A stretch of DNA of 64,000 nt. It comes from RGIG3701 sp031553595. GTDB taxonomy: Bacteria > Planctomycetota > Planctomycetia > Pirellulales > Thermoguttaceae. Below the pieces are notes generated by a model. It worked only from the letters and a program-made list of their open reading frames with translations, had not been told where the DNA came from and made no database searches. Made by a program: the position numbers and the translations under genes. Positions 1 through 7,962 of the stretch are shown here, piece after piece (position 1 is the stretch's first letter; each line of letters opens with the position of its first letter). Where the stretch lies: positions 1-64,000 of the forward strand of contig JAVBLI010000009.1 in NCBI GenBank assembly GCA_031553595.1, read 5' to 3'.

Positions 1-51
1 CAACGTCCGCAACGCCGCGAGCTGCTTGTTCGTCAATTGAAAATTTTCCAT
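1..51 (-). CDS. IS630-family transposase, N-terminal fragment (cut by window edge)
   Basis: Only 17 codons are inside the window, starting at ATG 51. They read MENFQLTNKQLAALRTL, which resembles the start of the helix-turn-helix DNA-binding region of IS630-type transposases. The frame differs from that of the interrupted metallo-beta-lactamase gene, so this is a separate start and not a read-through. The family call rests on this short stretch together with the TA-bounded terminus, so it is an inference; sequence left of the window would settle it. Confidence 0.5.
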   Translation of the reverse strand, partial: MENFQLTNKQLAALRTL

Positions 52-137
52 AACCCTTTTTATTTCGACGCATTCCGCTAAAAAATTTAGCCCGTCTCAA
101 AAAATCATCCAACAGGAATTTTAAAGTGGCGGGGGTA
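1..137 (-). mobile_element. IS630-like element, one terminus, continues beyond window
   Basis: On the minus strand the metallo-beta-lactamase reading frame loses all family similarity at a TA dinucleotide (136-137). From there an AT-rich stretch of about 85 bp leads to a new ATG at 51. The stretch carries CACTTTAAAAT and, 19 bp later, GAGACGGGC. The same two motifs with the same spacing occur in the TA-ended inverted-repeat element at 38503-38721. TA target use is typical of the IS630/Tc1/mariner superfamily. The other end of the element lies outside the window. Confidence 0.7.
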
Positions 138-634
138 TAGATCATCGTCTTTCCCTCGGCCTGTATCTCGAACGCGGCGGAGTCGAACGCCGAGTGATCC
201 ATCAGGTACGGCTTCACCGAAAAGTCGCCAACCAGAAACGGCTCATACATCGCGAACATCCGCGCGTTGATCGCATACGGCTCACAGATTTTAAACGTCT
301 GCGACAACTCAATCAGCGTCCGCGTCCCTGTCGACAGATACACCGGAATCGCGGGATGCACAAACTTCAGCAGCCCGTAATGATCCAGGTGGGCGTGTGA
401 AATCACCACCGCATCCACCCCCGGCGTGTCCCACCCATACAGCCCCGCAATCCGCGGCAGCACCCCCAGCTCCAGCAGTTCCGCCGGCCCGAGCTTCGAC
501 AAATCCTCCTCGATCGGCTTCCCATTCAAAAACAGCAGATATCCGGCATCCAACAAAATCCGTGTATTCCCGCTTTGCAACTCGATGAGCGTCCCGCCGA
601 TTTCACGGGTTCCGCGGTGGACGATGGATTTCAC
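138..634 (-). pseudogene. RNase J-like metallo-beta-lactamase protein, truncated by IS insertion
   Basis: The start is GTG 634 with GAAAGG about ten bases upstream. About 165 residues remain, with the beta-CASP/RNase J type signature HAHLDH at residues 80-85 (zinc ligands). Family members normally run to about 450 residues or more. Just after the strand that should lead into the next zinc ligand (residues IYT), the frame enters IS630-like DNA at a TA site and reads nonsense to the window edge. Intact relatives hydrolyse RNA phosphodiesters. Here the protein should be inactive unless the element excises. It is the last gene of the scpA / ClpP-like run, so polar effects on the genes before it are unlikely. 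Confidence 0.75.
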
Positions 635-736
635 GGCAGTCGCCTTTCGTGTTGTCGGTTTTGGATGGGGGGATGGCAGCGATAATTATCCGGTAGGAAA
701 GCATCTCGTGCGAGAGATACGGTCATTCTTCAAGAG

Positions 737-925
737 TCATTTCTTCGGTTCTGCGTGCGGAATGGACGAGCGAATGCTATGCACTGTACCTCCATCTTTC
801 GTAAAAAAGACGTAATGAAGCTCAATTTTATCTCCGTCGATGTCCAGCACTTCACCCACCTGTGGCATTCCTCCGCCGGGGGCGGGCGTCAGGCTGGCCG
901 TGTACAGAGCCATTTCTTCACACAC
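737..925 (-). CDS. Small hypothetical protein, about 62 residues
   Basis: A short frame starts at GTG 925 or, equally plausibly, at ATG 913. It lies in the same orientation as scpA, the ClpP-like gene and the truncated metallo-beta-lactamase gene, between the last two. The predicted protein is soluble and beta-rich (VGEVLDIDGDKIELHYVFF), with no signal peptide or recognisable motif. I do not recognise a family. The collinear position and plausible composition favour a real gene, but the absence of a clear ribosome site keeps confidence moderate. Confidence 0.45.
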   Translation of the reverse strand: MCEEMALYTASLTPAPGGGMPQVGEVLDIDGDKIELHYVFFTKDGGTVHSIRSSIPHAEPKK

Positions 926-989
926 GCCGGCTATGTCAGTGCATAAATTAGAGAAATGCGCTCCATGCTAAACGGGTAAAACCGGTGAT

Positions 990-1547
990 TTAACATTTTT
1001 TGCAGAATTTTCGCAATTCGGGCAGGCACTCCAGGCCGATCATTTTCGCCAGGCCTGCTTCCACGATTTCCGGGCCGGTGACGTATTTCCCGGGACGATT
1101 CCACTTCTCCAATTGCGCGACGGAGGTGGAAAACTGCTCGGCCAGCAGGGCGTCCATCTTTTTCTCGAGCTCCGTGAAATGCCGGGCCCACTCGGCCGCC
1201 TCCGCGATGCCGATGTTATCCTCGCTCTCCCACCGCATGGGGTGAAACAGCAGCGTACTGTACGGCGTCACATACCGTGCCCGACATCCAGAAAACGGCA
1301 GCAGCGCCGCCGACGAGCACTCACCCAACGCGACACCCGTGGCCTGTATATTCCGCAGTCGCATCAGCGTCAGAAGCGCCAGCGCCGTGTATGCGTTCCC
1401 GCCCGGGCTGTCAAAATACATAATGCACTCCCCGCCCGGGGGCACCTCCAGCAACGAATCGAAAAATCCGTTATTATCCTCCGAAATTTCCCCGATGATC
1501 GCAATTTCCGCCACTTCCGGCTCATTATCCCGACTTTTTTTCGACAT
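990..1547 (-). CDS. ClpP-like serine protease family protein
   Basis: This is a 185-residue protein of the ClpP/crotonase fold. SPGG at residues 47-50 forms the oxyanion loop, GECSSAA near 75-81 aligns with the nucleophile region (Ser78 or Ser79), and FHPMRW places a histidine at 102. Where ClpP has the catalytic aspartate before the last helix, this protein reads RPGKY, so the third triad residue appears to be lost. It is therefore a ClpP paralogue and not the housekeeping subunit, possibly a TepA-like or non-proteolytic form. It starts 18 bp after scpA and is probably co-transcribed with it. Its substrate and any ATPase partner are unknown. Confidence 0.75.
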   Translation of the reverse strand: MSKKSRDNEPEVAEIAIIGEISEDNNGFFDSLLEVPPGGECIMYFDSPGGNAYTALALLTLMRLRNIQATGVALGECSSAALLPFSGCRARYVTPYSTLLFHPMRWESEDNIGIAEAAEWARHFTELEKKMDALLAEQFSTSVAQLEKWNRPGKYVTGPEIVEAGLAKMIGLECLPELRKFCKKC

Positions 1548-1565
1548 TTTTTCTCCTTTAATATT

Positions 1566-2318
1566 CTAATATTCATCCGCGTTTTCGATTTTATGGGCCG
1601 GGTCCCACAACTTGCCGGGCAGCAGCCAGATTTCGCCGAACAGCGCGTACTGCTCCACAGAAACGTGAAAATGCCGTACTAATTCCAAAGTGGCAAGAAA
1701 AATGCCCACCATCGTGGTTTTATGCATCCCCACCTCGAATAATTCGCTGAATGTCATGCTTCCCCGGTGCTGGAGGCGGTTCTGGATACGCTGCATGTGG
1801 GTGTAAATCGGGGTTTCGTCATAAATAACGGTTGTCGTCGCGATGTTTGTTTCCTGCACAATTCGCCCGAACGCACTGACCAAATCCCAGAGCTCAACCT
1901 GTTCGATCGGCTCCTCGGCCCAGTCCCGCTCCCGGGGCGGACAGTCGTTCGAAAGCCGGGCGTAATTCTGTTGCCACCGCCGGCCACGCTCCTCGAGCAG
2001 GCACGCCGCGTCGCGATATTCTTTGTACTGTAAAAGCTGATGCACGAGGTCTTCACGCGGATCTTCGACTTCCTCCTCGACCTCATCATTTCCCGGAAAC
2101 ACATCAAATGACTTGATTTCCAGGAGCAGACTGGCCGTGACGACGAAATCGCCGACGATACGATAATCAATAAATTCGAGAATTTCAACATATTCCAGAA
2201 ATTGATACACGATTCTGCTGACCTGAATATCCATGATATCTAACTCCTGTTTTTTGATCAGATACAGCAGCAGATCCATGGGGCCGCGGAAAATGTCGAG
2301 CGAGACGGCGAAAGGCAT
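1566..2318 (-). CDS. scpA: Segregation and condensation protein A
   Basis: ScpA is the kleisin that bridges the SMC heads in the bacterial condensin complex. The 250-residue protein has the characteristic N-terminus FRGPMDLLLYLIKKQELDI, which contacts the SMC neck, and a C-terminal winged helix. Length is typical. The partner SMC is encoded at 41108-44911, far from here; no scpB is seen in the window. The start is ATG 2318. A run of AATTATCA repeats lies directly upstream in place of a clear Shine-Dalgarno site. It is the first gene of the minus-strand run scpA - ClpP-like - small ORF - metallo-beta-lactamase. Confidence 0.93.
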   Translation of the reverse strand: MPFAVSLDIFRGPMDLLLYLIKKQELDIMDIQVSRIVYQFLEYVEILEFIDYRIVGDFVVTASLLLEIKSFDVFPGNDEVEEEVEDPREDLVHQLLQYKEYRDAACLLEERGRRWQQNYARLSNDCPPRERDWAEEPIEQVELWDLVSAFGRIVQETNIATTTVIYDETPIYTHMQRIQNRLQHRGSMTFSELFEVGMHKTTMVGIFLATLELVRHFHVSVEQYALFGEIWLLPGKLWDPAHKIENADEY

Positions 2319-2323
2319 GGAAA

Positions 2324-2358
2324 TTCAATTGATAATTGATAATTGATAATTGATAATT
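2324..2358. repeat. Short AATTGATAATT tandem repeat between scpA and rpsA
   Basis: Four to five copies of an AATTGAT unit in tandem lie directly upstream of the scpA start. Related runs lie at 4544-4572, 7863-7898 and 7938-7958, always at gene borders. The unit is nearly self-complementary. Confidence 0.7.
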
Positions 2359-2468
2359 CGCCTTTAGTTTATCCGCTTTCTCGCAAACTGGCAAGGCGTA
2401 TTTTCTGCCTATATTTACTCGTTTGCCAAAATTTTCCGGAAAATGGTGTTATTTTTTGCTAATATTAC

Positions 2469-2496
2469 TTGCAAAATGGGAGAAATGTGATATAAT
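2469..2496 (+). promoter_or_regulatory. Sigma70-type promoter of rpsA
   Basis: TTGCAA at 2469-2474 and a perfect TATAAT at 2491-2496 are 16 bp apart, giving a start near 2503. The 5' leader is then about 150 nt and holds the hairpin GTCCGAA (2573-2579) / TTCGGAC (2585-2591). A long structured leader would suit autoregulation by S1, which is known for other bacteria; here that is inference. Confidence 0.65.
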
Positions 2497-2655
2497 AGTC
2501 AACTTAATATACTGTACTCGCTGTAGGATCGTTGTATTTCGTCGGAGTCGGTGTATCGTTTTCCCTGATGCTGTCCGAAGAGTTTTCGGACCAGGGAGCG
2601 GATCTTAACCAATTTGTGGGTGGAGTCTGGGTTAACCGGGCTTCAGAGTTTTTCA

Positions 2656-4440
2656 ATGGTAAATCGTAATCTTATTCGTGGATTGGATCTGGGGCAGGAC
2701 GACTGGCAGGATGAAATGGAAGACGCCCTCGCGGGGGTAGAGCTGGAGACGTATGACTGGGGCAGTTCGGATGTCGCGGTCAATCAGATTGTCGAAGGCA
2801 AAGTCATCCGTGTGGAAGGCGATTATGTCATCGTCGACGTCGGTTACAAGAGTGAAGGCCTTGTGGACCGCAAAGAATGGACGGAAGAAAATCATGAACT
2901 GCCGAATCCCGGCGACATCATCCGCGTGCTGATCGAAGAGGTCGAAGACGCCAACGGAGTGTTGCAGGCCGACGAATCCAAGGGCATGATCATGCTCAGC
3001 AAACGCAAGGCTGAGAAGATCGAAGCCTGGAAGAAGGTCATGGAATCGGTTCACGAAGGCGATGTGGTTTCGGGCGAAGTCACGCGCAAAATCAAGGGCG
3101 GTTTGTTGGTCGACATCGGCGTCAACGTATTCCTCCCTGCCAGCCAGGTCGACATCCGCCGTCCGACCGAGATCGGCGATTTCATCGGCCAGACCATTCA
3201 GTGCACGGTGCTGAAAATCGACGAAGCGCGGCGTAACATCGTCGTCAGCCGCCGCAGCATGATCGAGGCCGAGCGTGCCGAGCAGAAGAAAAAGCTGCTG
3301 GAAGAGCTTAAGCCGGGCGAGATTCGCATGGGCGTCGTCAAGAACCTGGCCGAGTTCGGCGCGTTCGTCGACCTGGGCGGTATCGACGGCCTGCTGCACA
3401 TCACCGACATGAGCTGGGGCCGCATCGACCACCCGTCGAAAATGCTCCAGTTGGATCAGGAAATCGAAGTGCAGATTCTCAGTGTCGACCTCAAGAAAGA
3501 GAAGATCGCGCTGGGCTTGAAGCAGAAAACCGCGTCGCCGTGGGAAGCGGTCGAGGCGAAGTATCCGGTCGGCGCCGTGGTCAAGGGCCATGTCGTCAAC
3601 GTCATGTCGTACGGTGCGTTCGTGAAGTTGGAAGAGGGCGTCGAGGGGCTGGTGCACATCAGCGAGATGTCCTGGACGAAGCGCATCAATCACCCGAACG
3701 AACTGGTGTCGGTCGATGAGGAAATCGAAGTCGTCGTGCTTGCGATCAACAAGGACAAGCAGGAGATTTCGCTGGGCATGAAGCAGACGCAGCAGAATCC
3801 GTGGGAAGCCGTGGCGAATCAGTATCCGCCGGGCAGCACGGTCACGGGCGTGGTGCGCAACCTCACGAATTACGGCGCGTTCATTGAAATTCAGGAAGGC
3901 ATCGACGGATTGCTGCACGTCAGCGACATGAGCTGGACCCGCCGCATCACGCACCCAAGCGAAATGGTCGACAAGGGCCAGACGATCGAGTGCCGCGTTT
4001 TGTCGGTGGATCAGGAGCGTCGCCGCATCGCGCTGGGTCTGAAGCAGATGACCGACGATCCGTGGGAACGCGATATTCCGTCGAAGTACGAGCCGGGCCA
4101 GTTGGTGACCGGAACGGTGACGAAGATCACGAATTTCGGCGTTTTCGTGGGGCTGGAAGACGGGCTGGAAGGCCTGCTGCACATTTCCGAGTTGGCCGAC
4201 CATAAAGTCGACAATCCGGAAGAGGTGGTGAAAGTGGGCGAGGCGCTGGAGGTGAAAATCCTTCGCGTCGACACGGATGACCGCAAGATCGGCCTGTCCC
4301 GCAAACGCGTGGAGTGGGCGGAAGACGCGGCTGCCGAAGAAGCGGCCACCGAGGAAAAACCCTCCAGCACGCCGGCGCAGAACATTCCTCCGCAGGAACT
4401 CCGCGGTGGCGGCGGTGGTGGCGGCGGTTTCGACCTGTAA
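2656..4440 (+). CDS. rpsA: 30S ribosomal protein S1
   Basis: S1 binds mRNA on the 30S subunit and helps unstructured or leaderless messages start translation. Six S1 (OB-fold) repeats follow one another, roughly at residues 40-125, 130-200, 215-285, 300-370, 387-457 and 475-545. The central repeats share the GAFV / GLLHI.DMSW pattern. The C-terminus is acidic and ends in a run of nine glycines before FDL, which is not a standard S1 tail. I chose ATG 2656 (MVNRNLIRG), since the 14 extra codons from 2614 look non-coding. The promoter at 2469-2496 and the terminator at 4470-4496 make this a single-gene unit. Confidence 0.93.
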   Translation: MVNRNLIRGLDLGQDDWQDEMEDALAGVELETYDWGSSDVAVNQIVEGKVIRVEGDYVIVDVGYKSEGLVDRKEWTEENHELPNPGDIIRVLIEEVEDANGVLQADESKGMIMLSKRKAEKIEAWKKVMESVHEGDVVSGEVTRKIKGGLLVDIGVNVFLPASQVDIRRPTEIGDFIGQTIQCTVLKIDEARRNIVVSRRSMIEAERAEQKKKLLEELKPGEIRMGVVKNLAEFGAFVDLGGIDGLLHITDMSWGRIDHPSKMLQLDQEIEVQILSVDLKKEKIALGLKQKTASPWEAVEAKYPVGAVVKGHVVNVMSYGAFVKLEEGVEGLVHISEMSWTKRINHPNELVSVDEEIEVVVLAINKDKQEISLGMKQTQQNPWEAVANQYPPGSTVTGVVRNLTNYGAFIEIQEGIDGLLHVSDMSWTRRITHPSEMVDKGQTIECRVLSVDQERRRIALGLKQMTDDPWERDIPSKYEPGQLVTGTVTKITNFGVFVGLEDGLEGLLHISELADHKVDNPEEVVKVGEALEVKILRVDTDDRKIGLSRKRVEWAEDAAAEEAATEEKPSSTPAQNIPPQELRGGGGGGGGFDL

Positions 4441-4469
4441 ACCCTGCTTTATCGCATGAAAAATTAAAG

Positions 4470-4496
4470 GAGACGTCTTCGGGCGTCTCTTTTTTT
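4470..4496 (+). terminator. Intrinsic terminator of rpsA
   Basis: An eight-pair stem (GAGACGTC with GGCGTCTC, including one G-T pair) closes a TTCG tetraloop and is followed by seven T. It lies 30 bp after the rpsA stop. Confidence 0.88.
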
Positions 4497-4543
4497 GTTG
4501 GTAAGCGTGTGGTATAATGGGAATTGAAAAATCGCATGACGCA

Positions 4544-4572
4544 GATAATTGTCAATTATCAATTATCAATTC
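4544..4572. repeat. AATTATCAATT repeat upstream of the GH172 gene
   Basis: Two to three AATTATC units in tandem, preceded by GACGCAG. The same GACGCAG plus repeat combination occurs at 7932-7958, so the two places share a longer repeat than the unit alone. Confidence 0.6.
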
Positions 4573-4598
4573 CCCCCCTAACCCACGGAGAACCTTCC

Positions 4599-6632
4599 AT
4601 GAAAAAAATGTTTGTATTTTTCGCCATGGTCACCCTGGCGGCCACGACGCTTGGCGCCGCGGAGAAACTGACCTACTCCGATCTGGTTAGCCGTCTGACC
4701 GACATGCAGCGGCTGGCCGAGCTTCCGCCCGAGGGCGAGATTACCGGGCAGTTTACCAGCTACGACCGTGCGAGCAAATACGATGAGGCGACCGGCAAAT
4801 ATATCGCGTGGGACGCCAACGGCGACAATAACGGCTGTATTGAAACATATGAAGACGGTAGTATCCTGATGGCCGAAATTCAAGGCCCCGGCATGATCAA
4901 CCATATCTGGTCGGCGGCGCCCGGTCGCGGGCATGTGAAAATTTATCTCGACGGTTCCGACACTCCGGCGGTCGACATCCCCTTTGAAGATTACTTCAGT
5001 GGCAAGGTTGCACCGTTCGACAAGGAAATGCTTGTTTACAAAACCGAAGCCAACGGTTGTAATAACTGGGTGCCGATCTCGTTCCAGAAATCCTGCCGGA
5101 TCATCGGCGAAAGAAACTGGGGAGCGTACTATTACTTCCAGTATGTGCGTTTCCCCGCCGGAACCGAGGTGCCGACATTTGCGATGGAGCTGGATGAAGT
5201 GAGCGTTAGGCAACTGGCGGTGGCTGAAGCGGTTTTCAAAACAAATGTGCGGGCAACATCCATGCCGGAAATTGAGCCGCAAATTCCTGGATTCAACAAA
5301 CCGTTTACGCTCAAACCGGGTGAAACGAAAGAGCACACAATCAGCGGACCCTGCGCTATCGCCTGCATCATGATTAAACCTGATTTGCCGGAAGATGATG
5401 CCGCCAGCCGCGACGTACTTCGCGGCCTGACACTCTCCATTTATTGGGATGGCGAAGAAAAACCGGCCGTCTGGACGCCGCTGGGCGATTTCTTCGGCAT
5501 CACTTGCGGGCGCGAAACATGTTTTGGTTTTCCTACCGGACGCACCGCAGGCGGGATGCTTTACAGCAACTGGTACATGCCGCTCAAGCAGGCGAAGGTC
5601 ATCCTCAAAAATGAAAATGCGGAAGCCGTCACCTTCAAGGGCATGAATATCATCACCGAACAGCTTAAAAAAGACATCTCCGCTTACGGCCGCTTCCACG
5701 CCAAATGGCATCGCAACGCATTTTTGCCGGAAGACCCGGATCGGAAAATCGACTGGACGATTCTGAAGACCAAAGGCCGGGGGCGCTATGTCGGCGTTTC
5801 GCTGCACATCTCCAACCCGCGCGGCGACTGGTGGGGCGAAGGGGATGAGAAATTCTTCCTCGACGGCGAAAAATTCCCCTCCTATTTCGGCACCGGTTCC
5901 GAAGATTATTTCGGCTACGCCTGGTCGTCCGACAAGCGGTTCGTGCGGCCATTCCACTCCCAGCCGACGAACGACCACAACAAATTTTTCATCGTCAACA
6001 ATCGTTGGCATATTACCGACGCGGTCAATTTCCAGGAGAGTTTCGACGGATATATCGAAAAATACTTCGGCGACGAACGTCCGTGCGATTATTCCGCCAT
6101 AGCGTTCTGGTATCTCGATTCGGAAGGCACCGATCCGTACGAACCGGTGCCGCTTTCCCAGCGCGTCGGCTATTACAATGTGGAAATCGTCACCCACAAA
6201 CTGCCGGAAGGGGGTGTTAGCGATGGCGATCTGATGCCGGAAAGTGGTGCTCCGAATCTCGGCTTCCAGGGAATGGGTGGATTTTCCGGCGAATGGGAAA
6301 CCGACCGTCAGATTTTCTGGCAGCCGCGTGAAGAAGGCGCCGCCGTGACGCTCCGCCTGCCCGCCGCGAAAGCCGGGAAGTACAAGCTCTCCGTGCGGCT
6401 GACGCATTCCTACGATTATGCCGTCATCCAATTCTCCGTCAACGACGCCAACGTCGGCCAGCCCGTCGACGCCTACCACGAAGGCGCCGTCGCCGCGCCG
6501 CTGTTGGAGCTGGGCGAAGTTGAACTTCGCGAGGGCGATAACGACCTGACGCTGAAAGCCGTGGGCAAAAACGCGAAGTCCAAAGGTTATTTCGCCGGCG
6601 TGGATTACGTCGTCATAACCCCTGCTGAATAA
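4599..6632 (+). CDS. Secreted GH172 (DUF2961) glycoside hydrolase
   Basis: The 677-residue protein starts at ATG 4599 with GGAG nine bases upstream; a signal peptide (KKMFVFFAMVTLAATTLGAA) follows. The DUF2961/GH172 double jelly-roll core is recognisable by GPGMINHIW, NPRGDWWGEGDEKFF and GTGSEDYFGYAW. The acidic residues in the last two blocks are the likely catalytic ones. A C-terminal beta domain (about 560-677) may bind sugar. Characterised GH172 enzymes act on alpha-fructofuranosides or D-arabinofuranosides; the substrate here is unknown. TATAAT at 4513-4518 may be its -10 element. hydF follows after 14 bp. Confidence 0.85.
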   Translation: MKKMFVFFAMVTLAATTLGAAEKLTYSDLVSRLTDMQRLAELPPEGEITGQFTSYDRASKYDEATGKYIAWDANGDNNGCIETYEDGSILMAEIQGPGMINHIWSAAPGRGHVKIYLDGSDTPAVDIPFEDYFSGKVAPFDKEMLVYKTEANGCNNWVPISFQKSCRIIGERNWGAYYYFQYVRFPAGTEVPTFAMELDEVSVRQLAVAEAVFKTNVRATSMPEIEPQIPGFNKPFTLKPGETKEHTISGPCAIACIMIKPDLPEDDAASRDVLRGLTLSIYWDGEEKPAVWTPLGDFFGITCGRETCFGFPTGRTAGGMLYSNWYMPLKQAKVILKNENAEAVTFKGMNIITEQLKKDISAYGRFHAKWHRNAFLPEDPDRKIDWTILKTKGRGRYVGVSLHISNPRGDWWGEGDEKFFLDGEKFPSYFGTGSEDYFGYAWSSDKRFVRPFHSQPTNDHNKFFIVNNRWHITDAVNFQESFDGYIEKYFGDERPCDYSAIAFWYLDSEGTDPYEPVPLSQRVGYYNVEIVTHKLPEGGVSDGDLMPESGAPNLGFQGMGGFSGEWETDRQIFWQPREEGAAVTLRLPAAKAGKYKLSVRLTHSYDYAVIQFSVNDANVGQPVDAYHEGAVAAPLLELGEVELREGDNDLTLKAVGKNAKSKGYFAGVDYVVITPAE

Positions 6633-6646
6633 AGGAGTAACGACAA

Positions 6647-7870
6647 ATGGCACAACCACAAACGGCCCCGAAAGGCATGAGGCTGCACATCGGAATTTTC
6701 GGCCGGCGGAACGTCGGGAAGTCGAGCCTCCTGAACGCGATCCTGCGGCAGGACGTTTCCATTGTGTCGGATGTTGCCGGCACGACGACGGACCCGGTCG
6801 AGAAACCGATGGAGCTGCTGCCGCTGGGGCCGGTGCTGTTTATCGACACCGCGGGGATGGACGACGACGCCGGTGCACTGGGCGAGGAGCGTGTCCGGCG
6901 CACGCGGGCCGTGTTCGAGCGTACCGAGCTGGCGATGCTCGTCGTCGCCGACGGCGTGTGGGGCGATTTTGAAGAAGCCATTCGGCAGGAATTCGCGCGC
7001 CGCGGCGTGCAGATGATCGTGGTGTTTAATAAGTCGGACATTGCGCCGGTGCCGGATGCGTTGTGGACGCAAGTCACGCAGGAATACGGACTTACGGCGG
7101 TGCTGGTTTCGACGAAAACCGGCGACGGCCTGGCGGCGCTGCGGGAGAAAATCCTGGAAGCGGTGCCGGAAGAGTGGATCGCGACACCGGCGATCGTCGC
7201 GGATTTGTTGCCGCCGACGGGGGTGACTGTGCTGGTGATTCCGATCGACAAGGAGGCGCCGAAAGGTCGGCTCATCATGCCGCAGGTGCAGACGATTCGC
7301 GATTTGCTGGATGCCGGGCGGAGTTGTGTGATTACGCGCGACACGGAGTTGGCCGAGACACTTGCGTCGCTGAAAGAGAAGCCGGCCCTGGTCGTGACGG
7401 ACTCGCAGGTGTTCAAAACCGTGAACGAAATCGTGCCGGCGGATGTGCCGTTGACGGGGTTTTCGGTGCTGTTCGCGCGGTTTAAGGGTGACATGCACGC
7501 ACTGATCGAAGGCACGCGGGCGATCGAAAATCTGCGGCCTGGCGATCACATTCTCATCGCGGAATCCTGCTCGCATCACCCGATCGGCGAGGATATCGGC
7601 CGGGTGAAAATCCCGCGGTGGCTGGAGGCGTACGTCGGCGGCCCGCTGTATTTTCATCACGTGCAGGGCCACGACTTTCCGGAAGATTTAACGCCGTACC
7701 GCCTTGTCATTCAATGCGGCGGCTGCATGACCAACCGGCGTGCCATCCTCTCCCGCATCTTGAAATGCGAGGAGCAGGGCGTTCCGCTGACCAATTACGG
7801 CATGGTGATTGCCTTCAGCCAAGGCATCTTTGAGCGCGCGACGGAAATGTTTTTAAGAATGGATAATTGA
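6647..7870 (+). CDS. hydF: [FeFe]-hydrogenase maturation GTPase HydF
   Basis: HydF is the scaffold on which the diiron subcluster of [FeFe]-hydrogenase is assembled before transfer to HydA. The GTPase domain shows GRRNVGKS (residues 19-26), GTTTDPVEK, DTAG (67-70) and NKSD. The C-terminal [4Fe-4S] site has Cys308-x-His310 and Cys357-x-x-Cys360, separated by 46 residues as expected for the family. AAAGGAG lies ahead of ATG 6647. Presence of hydF implies HydE, HydG and a hydrogenase elsewhere, since none is in the window. It sits 14 bp behind a secreted glycosidase gene with no terminator between, so both may share a transcript. Confidence 0.93.
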   Translation: MAQPQTAPKGMRLHIGIFGRRNVGKSSLLNAILRQDVSIVSDVAGTTTDPVEKPMELLPLGPVLFIDTAGMDDDAGALGEERVRRTRAVFERTELAMLVVADGVWGDFEEAIRQEFARRGVQMIVVFNKSDIAPVPDALWTQVTQEYGLTAVLVSTKTGDGLAALREKILEAVPEEWIATPAIVADLLPPTGVTVLVIPIDKEAPKGRLIMPQVQTIRDLLDAGRSCVITRDTELAETLASLKEKPALVVTDSQVFKTVNEIVPADVPLTGFSVLFARFKGDMHALIEGTRAIENLRPGDHILIAESCSHHPIGEDIGRVKIPRWLEAYVGGPLYFHHVQGHDFPEDLTPYRLVIQCGGCMTNRRAILSRILKCEEQGVPLTNYGMVIAFSQGIFERATEMFLRMDN

Positions 7871-7898
7871 TAATTAACAATTGATAATTGACAATTAA
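7863..7898. repeat. AATTGATAATT repeat after hydF
   Basis: Three to four AATTGATAATT/AATTAACAATT units overlap the hydF stop region. Together with 7938-7958 they fill the gap between the convergent genes hydF and the TPR gene. Confidence 0.6.
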
Positions 7899-7937
7899 CG
7901 CAGGCGAGCCACCGGCCGGATGACTTACACGACGCAG

Positions 7938-7958
7938 TTAATTATCAATTATCAATTT
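7938..7958. repeat. AATTATCAATT repeat, opposite orientation
   Basis: Two AATTATC units read in the reverse sense to 7863-7898. The pair could form a hairpin across the convergent gene ends. Confidence 0.55.
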
Positions 7959-7962
7959 GCCA

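Noticed and set aside
2653..4203. 516-codon open frame antisense to rpsA
   Set aside because: It arises from codon bias of the GC-rich rpsA gene. The product is a His/Asp/Val-rich mix with no domain, while the plus strand encodes six S1 repeats.
4578..6659. 693-codon open frame antisense to the GH172 gene
   Set aside because: Shadow frame with no signal peptide or motif; the plus-strand protein has clear family blocks.
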